From Deltaproteobacteria bacterium (lineage in GTDB: Bacteria; Desulfobacterota; Desulfobacteria; Desulfobacterales; QNYZ01): a DNA stretch of 48,000 bases. Both the position numbers and the translations under genes were made by a program. This document shows, piece by piece, positions 42,172-48,000 of the stretch. Numbering within the stretch: position 1 is the first letter of the stretch; the number at the start of each line of letters is the position of its first letter. The DNA lies in contig QNYZ01000088.1 of the NCBI GenBank assembly GCA_003973265.1, positions 1 to 48,000 on the forward strand. Direction: 5' to 3'. The notes beneath the pieces are model-generated. The model made no database searches. It was not told where the DNA came from and saw only the letters and a list, made by a program, of their open reading frames with translations.

Positions 42172-43425
42172 TTACTGACCGTGCGGGGTACGTTGTATGA
42201 AGGTGGCTAAATCCTGAACCATTTTGAAAACACGGGGGCCCACAAATCTAAGCACCTTTGGCGGTTCACTTCCTGAAAACACCATCCTGATATGATCCGG
42301 ATGGTAGTTTGATCCCAATTGAAATAAAAATTCCCGAATTGATTGTCGGGTCTTCGGTGTCTCGAACCGGTATCTTTTCCTGATCAGGCGAAAAAGCGCG
42401 CTTAAAGTCACCGGCACAGCCACATACGGCAGACGTCCATCCGTTTTATCCTTCAGGAGAGGGCCGCCAAGCCCAAAAAACCGGACAACAGATTCTACCC
42501 CCGGCATACCATGACAGAGTGCCACAAAGAATCGATTGACGTCAGCATGGCGTCGGTGAGCAAGGCCAAAGATATTATAGGCTGGAAATATTTTTTCTTT
42601 TTCTCTTTCCATTTTTTCGATTGTTTCAGCCATATCCCTGTTTGAAGGGGCGAACCGGTCGTGAATCATTCTGGCCAAACGAAGGTAACTGTCAAAGATC
42701 AGGCTATCTTCAAGCCCCGGGGGGGGCGTGACCAGGTTTTTCCAGAACATGGTTGCATAGCCGTAAAACAATGCATTGACCATATGCTTTTTAAGTTGAA
42801 AATTATCTATATACTTGAGGCTATAGTTGCCCACAAACTCGATGATGATCCGTGCCAGAATTTTTACGAATTCTGATTCGGTTTCATTATCCAGAAATTC
42901 GATATAGATCAGCATATAGCGGGAATGCTCTTTTTCCAGGAGATCATATGCGCGGGGCAAGACGATCCATGAAAGTGACATGTCATCAAATTCTTCGGCA
43001 AGTTTTTCAGGATGCATGGCCTGGTTGATCAACGCGTATTTTGTGGAAGCGTCTATGTTGTCCAACACGAACCGGGCGGTGGAATTCTTTTTTGAATCAG
43101 CAAGGATTCCCTGCCGTATCTCATTAATCGTTTTCATGAGAACGGGATAGCAGAGCTCAACACCTGTTTCGACCGGCCCAATCTTCCTCCAGACCGGTGC
43201 GGTCCTTTTAAACAGCGTCCAGCAGATCTGTTCATCAAATCCGATTCGCATAAGTGCGGGGATGATCCTGAATGCCAATAATTGATTGAACCCATTGGAA
43301 AGCGTCAGCGTTTGCATGGTATTAATGGCGGTATTATACTTTTCCTGGGTCTCATGTTCAGATAATTCGATCTGCACTTCAAATGAATGCGGTTTTGATA
43401 ACCGGTTGATATTAGTCTGTTGCAT
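42172..43425 (-). CDS. Unrecognised 417-aa protein in the CODH-NO reductase operon
   Basis: I do not recognise the family. The protein looks soluble and largely alpha-helical, with no signal peptide and no clear membrane segment. Three cysteines are present (QICW, ELCYP, ALCHG) and no CxxC. Segments that may be conserved are LSWIVLPRAYDLLEKEHSRYML, NALFYGYATMFWKNLV, VNRFFVALCHGMPGVESVVRFFG and the C-terminal SNYHPDHIRMVFSG. It is 30 bp downstream of cooS and 11 bp upstream of the hemerythrin gene, so it is made with them. A role with CO dehydrogenase or cluster repair is only a contextual guess. Confidence 0.85.
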   Translation of the reverse strand: MQQTNINRLSKPHSFEVQIELSEHETQEKYNTAINTMQTLTLSNGFNQLLAFRIIPALMRIGFDEQICWTLFKRTAPVWRKIGPVETGVELCYPVLMKTINEIRQGILADSKKNSTARFVLDNIDASTKYALINQAMHPEKLAEEFDDMSLSWIVLPRAYDLLEKEHSRYMLIYIEFLDNETESEFVKILARIIIEFVGNYSLKYIDNFQLKKHMVNALFYGYATMFWKNLVTPPPGLEDSLIFDSYLRLARMIHDRFAPSNRDMAETIEKMEREKEKIFPAYNIFGLAHRRHADVNRFFVALCHGMPGVESVVRFFGLGGPLLKDKTDGRLPYVAVPVTLSALFRLIRKRYRFETPKTRQSIREFLFQLGSNYHPDHIRMVFSGSEPPKVLRFVGPRVFKMVQDLATFIQRTPHGQ

Positions 43426-43455
43426 CGGTTTTCATCCGAATGACGGTCAACCCGT

Positions 43456-45429
43456 TCAAGCACTTTTTATCTCACGCCTGTCGGCCATGTTTGCCAGTGT
43501 TCTCTCTCTGGCCTTATCGATTCCAAGAGCGGCGCGCTTCTTATCGATATGCGCAATCATTAATCGCGCCATTTCATGGGGATCGGTGGTAAACCCCCAC
43601 TTTCCCAATCCCTGTGTCTCCGTATCTTTAAATATATGTTTGTGGAATTTCGTCTCTTCGATGATCGGAAACGTGACGCCGAAGACGGTATAAACACCGG
43701 ACGCCACAAAATACTGACCGATTGCAAGCGCTTTTTCGCTGTACCATTCAGGTGCCGCCCCGGCTACCGGCAGGTCTGCGATACTCTCCCCCAGGCCACC
43801 GACCTTGACCATTTCTGCTGCCGCGATGAGGATACGGGTATTATCGACACAGGCACCCATCCCCAGAACGGGCGGCATGCCCACTGTTTCGCAGACTTCC
43901 CTGAGCCCGGATCCGGCAAAATAGGCCGCTTCAGGCGTACACAACCCGGCCCTGGCCAGGGCGATTTGCGAACAGCCGGTTTGAAGGACCAGCACATCAT
44001 TTTTAATTAATTCCTTGACCAGCTCGATATGGAGCCAGTCCTGCTTGACCCGGGGATTCACACAGCCCACGACACCGGCAACCCCCCGGATGCGTCCGTT
44101 GATAATGTTGTCGTTTAAAGGGGTGTACGATCCTCTGAAAGTACCGCCCAGCATATAATTGATATACTCATGGGAAAAGCCGTGTACACCCACCGATTTG
44201 TTTTGGGGGATCTCAATTTTAAGTGACCGGTTTTTAAAGCGATCGATGGCCTGTTTGACGATATAATCGGTGCACTGGCGTGGGGTGTGGTCGTCAAATT
44301 GGATGTGCTCGGCCCCCTCGATCCGACAGCTGTGATTGGTCGTAAATATTTTTGTTTCGTAGCATTTCCCGACCTTGACCAGGCCCTGCTGAATACACTG
44401 GACATCCACACCAAAGGCATCCACCGCGCCGGTAACGAGAACCGCCTCGGTTGACATGAAGTTGCCGGCATGGGGAATACCGTGGCGGGAAAGCATTTCC
44501 AGCCCTGAGCAGCACATCCCCACCAGGTTAATACCCTTGGCACCGGCGCTTTCAGCCATTTCAACCAATTCACGATCGTTGACCGCTTCAACCATCGACT
44601 CAATCAGGTGCGGTTCGTGACCGTGAATAATAATATTCACATGATCTTCCTTCAGGCAGCCCATATCAACTTCTCCATGGACCGGCGTGGGCGTACCAAA
44701 AAGAATATCGGAAATCTCAGTGGCCACCATGGAACCGCCCCAGCCATCGACCAATGCAGTACGGCTGATCTGCTTTGAAAGGTGCTGGTAATCCTGATCC
44801 ATCCCGGCATGTGTTCGCTGCAGAAGCTCCATCACTTCCAGCATGGCACCGCGCGGAACGATATCAAGCTGGCGCCAGCTTTCCAGGGTTTTTTGCGGTA
44901 CTCTTTTGGCAAACGGAATTTCGCCTTCGGCCGCAAAAAAAACTTTTTCCATCTCTTTGCAGACATCAGCAGCGATGGCATTGACCTTACGGCCCTCGGT
45001 TTCAATCCCTAAAGATTGGGCCACCCCGATCAGCTTTTTCGTATCTTTGATCGTATAGTCCCTGATTGTTCCATTAATAACCCCTTTAAACAGGTTGAGC
45101 ATGTTCATTCCGTGGCTTGAATGGGCGGCCGTTCCCGTGGCTACCATGCGGGCGAAATTTCGTGATTGAATCGTATCTATGGTTGCCCCGCACACGCCTT
45201 CTTTGGCATACGGGTCTTTGGCGTTGATGCGGCAGGGACCCATCGCGCAGTGTTTGCAGCAGGCCGATTTGGCACCGATGGGGCAGGGTTTCATTCCGGC
45301 CGCCCGGTCAAAGGCCGTTTCAACCTGGTCGATGCGTGCTTTTTTGAGCATCTGCGCTGTGGATTTGCAGCTGGTCCAATCTGATATATCGGGTTTATCG
45401 GCCGAAACAGCCGTGAGTTTTTTATCCAT
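43456..45429 (-). CDS. cooS: Anaerobic Ni-Fe carbon monoxide dehydrogenase, catalytic subunit
   Basis: A 657-aa enzyme that interconverts CO and CO2 with a Ni-4Fe-5S C-cluster. D- and B-cluster cysteines are C49, C57, C58, C61, C66 and C80 (CPIGAKSACCKHCAMGPC). C-cluster ligands are H271 (HGHEPHL), C307 (GMCCSG), C345 (DVQC), C456 (GCVNP), C486 (TGCSQ) and C527 (GACVDN), all present. The Lys of the SEKA motif is kept. In the His relay H103 and H106 are kept, but position 109 is Asn where the usual HxxHxxH has His. AAGGAAG precedes the ATG. No acsB, cooF, cooC or hydrogenase genes are near; it heads an operon with NO-stress genes, so it may supply electrons for detoxification (inference). Confidence 0.95.
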   Translation of the reverse strand: MDKKLTAVSADKPDISDWTSCKSTAQMLKKARIDQVETAFDRAAGMKPCPIGAKSACCKHCAMGPCRINAKDPYAKEGVCGATIDTIQSRNFARMVATGTAAHSSHGMNMLNLFKGVINGTIRDYTIKDTKKLIGVAQSLGIETEGRKVNAIAADVCKEMEKVFFAAEGEIPFAKRVPQKTLESWRQLDIVPRGAMLEVMELLQRTHAGMDQDYQHLSKQISRTALVDGWGGSMVATEISDILFGTPTPVHGEVDMGCLKEDHVNIIIHGHEPHLIESMVEAVNDRELVEMAESAGAKGINLVGMCCSGLEMLSRHGIPHAGNFMSTEAVLVTGAVDAFGVDVQCIQQGLVKVGKCYETKIFTTNHSCRIEGAEHIQFDDHTPRQCTDYIVKQAIDRFKNRSLKIEIPQNKSVGVHGFSHEYINYMLGGTFRGSYTPLNDNIINGRIRGVAGVVGCVNPRVKQDWLHIELVKELIKNDVLVLQTGCSQIALARAGLCTPEAAYFAGSGLREVCETVGMPPVLGMGACVDNTRILIAAAEMVKVGGLGESIADLPVAGAAPEWYSEKALAIGQYFVASGVYTVFGVTFPIIEETKFHKHIFKDTETQGLGKWGFTTDPHEMARLMIAHIDKKRAALGIDKARERTLANMADRREIKSA

Positions 45430-45586
45430 GAGAGCTTCCTTCTTATTACAGCGAAACCATATGTGCGTATTCGCGTTGGTGAGATGGTCGAATTACAATG
45501 GCCAACTGAGAATCAGCTTACCCCTCAGTACGCATTGTCCGGGGCATCCGTAGAATAGTGTCATTTAAGGGCTGAGGCTGCCCCCT

Positions 45587-45622
45587 ATACTATCCAATAC
45601 TACCACAATGTGGTTATGTCAA
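45587..45622 (-). promoter_or_regulatory. Candidate promoter/operator upstream of cooS
   Basis: Minus strand: TTGACA at 45622-45617, then the perfect dyad ACCACA-T-TGTGGT (45614-45602) inside the spacer, then GTATTGGATAGTAT (45600-45587), the motif shared with the region before the second Rrf2 gene. The -10 is uncertain: TATTGG at 17-base spacing or the later TAGTAT. It lies about 160-190 bases before cooS. The rest of the 45430-46034 gap shows no gene. Confidence 0.45.
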
Positions 45623-46034
45623 GAAGTTTTTCCACCTGGAAAAAATCAAGAGATCAGGTGTTGAAATGGGGCCGATAAAACCAAAAAAAACTGGAAATGA
45701 ACGTCAGGCAGGCATCATCGTATTTAAATTTTTATTTTAGACAGCTGTTTCAGGTTGCACGGGTTTGAAAGTATTGCGAATTGACACCGCAACCGTCATC
45801 GGGTATCTTTTTTTCTGATATCAAGCTGTTGGTATAGAAACGAATCAGGGCCGATGGCCACCCTGCAGGGCGAATATTTTCTCCCGCTTATCTAACATGA
45901 ACTTTTTTTACCGGATAGGGCCGCAGCCTTTAACCGGAATCTGCAATTTCCAGAGAGAAAGTAAGCCGGCTGTTATTTTTTCAGGTGCGCCCACCCAAGA
46001 AGGCTTATCTCATGGCCATGGAGCCAGTGTAAAA

Positions 46035-46676
46035 ATGCCCGCTCTGAAACCACATCAAAAACCCGTATTTGACTACCGTGCCCTTCGCCTGATGGTCGGG
46101 CTTGTTGCATTGGCATTGCCGGTGGTTGTCAAGGCTATCGCTTCCACACCCATTTCGTCTATCAGTGCGTCCTACTATACCGAGGCCCGCGACGTTTTTG
46201 TCGGATTATTATTTGTTATCGGTGCGCTGATGTGGGCCTACAACGGGCATACGCAAATGGAAAAGTGGGTAAGCAAAATCGCATCCATTTCGGCAATCAT
46301 TGTGGCCATCTTTCCGACGGCCTGCGATATCTGTCCGTCGGACCTAAAATCCGCCATCCATTACGTGGCCGCCGTTGTTTTATTTTCAACGATCGCTTAT
46401 TTTTGTCTGGGACCATTTAAGAAGAATACGAAGGGCCAAAAGGGAAAGAAGGGACGAAGGGCCTTGGTCTATACAGCCTGCGGGTGGATCATTATAGGAT
46501 GTATGCTGGTAGTGGGTCTCTCAAAATTAACCCTGCCGGTTGAATTGGTAAACGCATTGGCGATCACATTCATAGCGGAGTTCATTGCGCTGTGGGCATT
46601 CGGTGCGGCCTGGATTGTGGCGGGAAAAGTGATTCCGCAACTGGTCGACAAGGATGATCAGCTTATCCTTTTTTAA
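46035..46676 (+). CDS. Polytopic membrane protein, unrecognised
   Basis: A 213-aa inner-membrane protein with about six helices (for example LMVGLVALALPVVVKAIA, DVFVGLLFVIGALMWAY, ASISAIIVAIFPTA, AIHYVAAVVLFSTIAYF, VYTACGWIIIGCMLVVGL, FIAEFIALWAFGAAWIVAG). A FPTACDICPSD segment after helix 3 has two cysteines three residues apart, on a loop. The pattern resembles small DUF998-type proteins but I cannot name the family. The frame is open to an ATG at 45897, but the extra 46 residues look non-conserved, so I place the start at 46035. No convincing ribosome-binding site decides it. Confidence 0.6.
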   Translation: MPALKPHQKPVFDYRALRLMVGLVALALPVVVKAIASTPISSISASYYTEARDVFVGLLFVIGALMWAYNGHTQMEKWVSKIASISAIIVAIFPTACDICPSDLKSAIHYVAAVVLFSTIAYFCLGPFKKNTKGQKGKKGRRALVYTACGWIIIGCMLVVGLSKLTLPVELVNALAITFIAEFIALWAFGAAWIVAGKVIPQLVDKDDQLILF

Positions 46677-46927
46677 TCTGAAACGATAAATTCGAATTTT
46701 GGGTTTTATTACAAATCCAATCGGTTCGCTATTCGATTTTTTTAATGCCGGTACCGATGAGCAAGCAACGCGGGTGAAAGATGTTATTATTGAACGCTGG
46801 ATTATCATGGACTAAAAGGCTTTGCGGGTCATAATGATATCACCGCGAAGACAAGCGTTCAGGCACCCCATCACCCCCGTGGGGGTCTCGGCGCCAATAG
46901 AAAACGGGGGAACAACGGGAGGAAATG

Positions 46928-47416
46928 ATGAATTATCAAGCCAAAGTGTTATTTGCCGTCATGTTGAGCTTGGCCATGTTGTTTTCCGCCAATGCGTTTG
47001 CCGGCGGGAATGTGGGTATCACGCTGGATCAGGCATCTGCGGTTGTGGCGGCCGCCAAGGCCAAGGCCGAAAAGCAGGGCACATTGATGAACATTGCCGT
47101 GGTCGATGCCGGTGCGAATCTGACCGCATTTGTTCGCATGGATGGTGCCTTTCTGGGCAGTGTCGATATCGCCATCAAGAAAGCCAAAACCGCCCGGTTT
47201 TTCAATATGCCCACCGGGAAACTGGGTGAACTGGCGCAACCCGGTAAACCCCTGTTTAATATTGAATTTTCAAACGGTGGATTGATTACCTTCCCCGGGG
47301 GAGTGCCGATAAAGGACAAAACCGGGAATGTTATCGGCGCCATCGGCGTCAGCGGCAGCAGCGTGGAGAACGATAATGAAGTGGCCATGGCGGGTGCGGC
47401 GGTGATGCTGAAATAG
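46928..47416 (+). CDS. Secreted GlcG/HbpS-family (DUF336) protein
   Basis: A 162-aa protein with a signal peptide ([20 protein letters not shown]). The mature part carries the GlcG/HbpS fold: [19 protein letters not shown], the [20 protein letters not shown] strand, [11 protein letters not shown] and the glycine-rich [17 protein letters not shown]. HbpS members bind heme; others are of unknown role, e.g. in glycolate or corrinoid loci. GGGAGG precedes the tandem ATGATG; the second ATG has the better spacing. It is followed by a terminator. Confidence 0.88.
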   Translation: MNYQAKVLFAVMLSLAMLFSANAFAGGNVGITLDQASAVVAAAKAKAEKQGTLMNIAVVDAGANLTAFVRMDGAFLGSVDIAIKKAKTARFFNMPTGKLGELAQPGKPLFNIEFSNGGLITFPGGVPIKDKTGNVIGAIGVSGSSVENDNEVAMAGAAVMLK

Positions 47417-47428
47417 GTCTGTACCGGG

Positions 47429-47461
47429 AAGATGACCTGTGCGATTTCAGGTCATCTTTAA
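47429..47461 (+). terminator. Terminator after the GlcG/HbpS-like gene
   Basis: AAGATGACCTG (47429-47439) and CAGGTCATCTT (47448-47458) form an 11-bp perfect stem with an 8-base loop; TTTAA follows. It lies 12 bases past the stop codon. Confidence 0.85.
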
Positions 47462-47546
47462 CCGAAAGCCGGAACAAACGAGTGGTTTGGCAATTGAACG
47501 CCTTGACATTGTAAACTAGCCGTGAAATCCCACAAGGTGGGAGAAG

Positions 47547-47717
47547 TCAGATTCGAAGACGGATAGTGATAGCATTTTTAATAAACTTGTCATAGCTGAA
47601 TCTGAGACCGGGCAAGATCTTACGCAGAACCTTGTCAATCTCCTTGCTTTCGTCCGTTTCAAGATATTGCCGAATTTGAGGGACAAGTTCTGTTGCAAGA
47701 GGAAAAATCAAGGACTT
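47547..47717 (-). pseudogene. Degenerate or very small coding fragment
   Basis: A 56-codon frame begins after a TAA with no ATG and reads SLIFPLATELVPQIRQYLET, then DKVLRKILPGLRFSYDKFIK and ends TIRLRI. The composition looks like real protein. A second open stretch (LLIAIHEQKIKDKIAGVDKS) precedes it in another frame across the inverted repeat at 47704-47749, which suggests a frameshifted gene. I do not recognise the family. Beyond 47750 nothing is convincing. Confidence 0.35.
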
Positions 47718-47749
47718 TTATCGACTCCGGCGATTTTGTCCTTGATTTT
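47704..47749. repeat. 12-bp inverted repeat
   Basis: AAAATCAAGGAC at 47704-47715 and GTCCTTGATTTT at 47738-47749 pair perfectly across 22 bases. It lies inside the degenerate fragment and could be a remnant insertion or a hairpin. Confidence 0.55.
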
Positions 47750-48000
47750 CTGCTCATGAATGGCGATCAGCAACCTTACTACCCCCCTCCTCACACACAA
47801 CTCTTCAAGTAGAGGCGACATCTATCCTGACACAGGGGGAGACTATTTTGATCGCATTAACCAAGAGATATCGTATCTGAAATTTTTATCTTTTCACTCG
47901 CCCCCTGGACCCCTTTCCCTTCCGATGTCTCTCCCCCGCATGACAATATCCCCATAATACGCCACAGCGGACTCCCCGGTATCATTGCCGTCCGACATAA

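Noticed and set aside
47894..47998. 34-aa minus-strand frame at the window end
   Set aside because: Too short, no ribosome-binding site, glycine/arginine-rich translation without a family.

Overview
The window looks like chromosomal DNA of an anaerobic, sulfate-reducer-like member of the Desulfobacterota (former Deltaproteobacteria). This is inferred from the gene mix: a monofunctional nickel CO dehydrogenase, a complete DctQMP TRAP transporter, a radical SAM/DUF2344 protein overlapping RNase G, NifU with NifS, a large sigma-54 regulator, many radical SAM and Fe-S proteins, and moderately GC-rich coding DNA. No rRNA, tRNA or CRISPR array was found, so the genus cannot be fixed.

Layout. 1-5.7 kb is an accessory island, lower in GC than the rest. 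It holds the 3' end of a REP-associated (IS200-like) transposase, a HicAB pair, a GDP-mannose pyrophosphorylase gene (manC), a Phd/RelE pair with its promoter and operator, an AbiEii-type nucleotidyltransferase with an HTH-DUF6922 partner, two copies of a ~142 bp repeat and three REP-like palindromes. 5.7-8.7 kb is the first nitric oxide module: a quinol-type NO reductase behind an NsrR-like Rrf2 regulator. 9-16 kb has a radical SAM protein, two tandem fold-type-II PLP enzymes and a divergent TRAP transporter. 16-20.5 kb has an IHF/HU protein, nifU-nifS and a PAS/sigma-54 activator. 20.8-29.5 kb has a CLC/CBS transporter and a MarR-MFP-RND-TolC efflux operon. 29.5-33.6 kb has a glycosyltransferase, a Cdd1-like helix-hairpin-helix protein, an ornithine cyclodeaminase/FAD amino-acid oxidase pair and a HAD phosphatase remnant. 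33.9-37.9 kb is the radical SAM/DUF2344-rng pair.

38-45.4 kb is the most interesting part. Six genes lie in the same direction and are closely spaced: cooS, an unrecognised 417-aa protein, a DUF1858/ScdA_N-hemerythrin (RIC-like) protein, a short Fe-S protein, a second NsrR-like Rrf2 regulator and a second quinol-type NO reductase. This reads as a nitrosative-stress defence operon that has taken in a CO dehydrogenase. The two Rrf2 proteins are close paralogues, and the two reductases carry their active-site His/Glu residues at identical residue numbers, so the two modules are probably related by duplication. A 14-bp motif is shared by the regions upstream of cooS and of the second rrf2, and an NsrR-like palindrome lies upstream of the first reductase. 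45.4-48 kb has a membrane protein, a secreted GlcG/HbpS-like protein and degenerate sequence.
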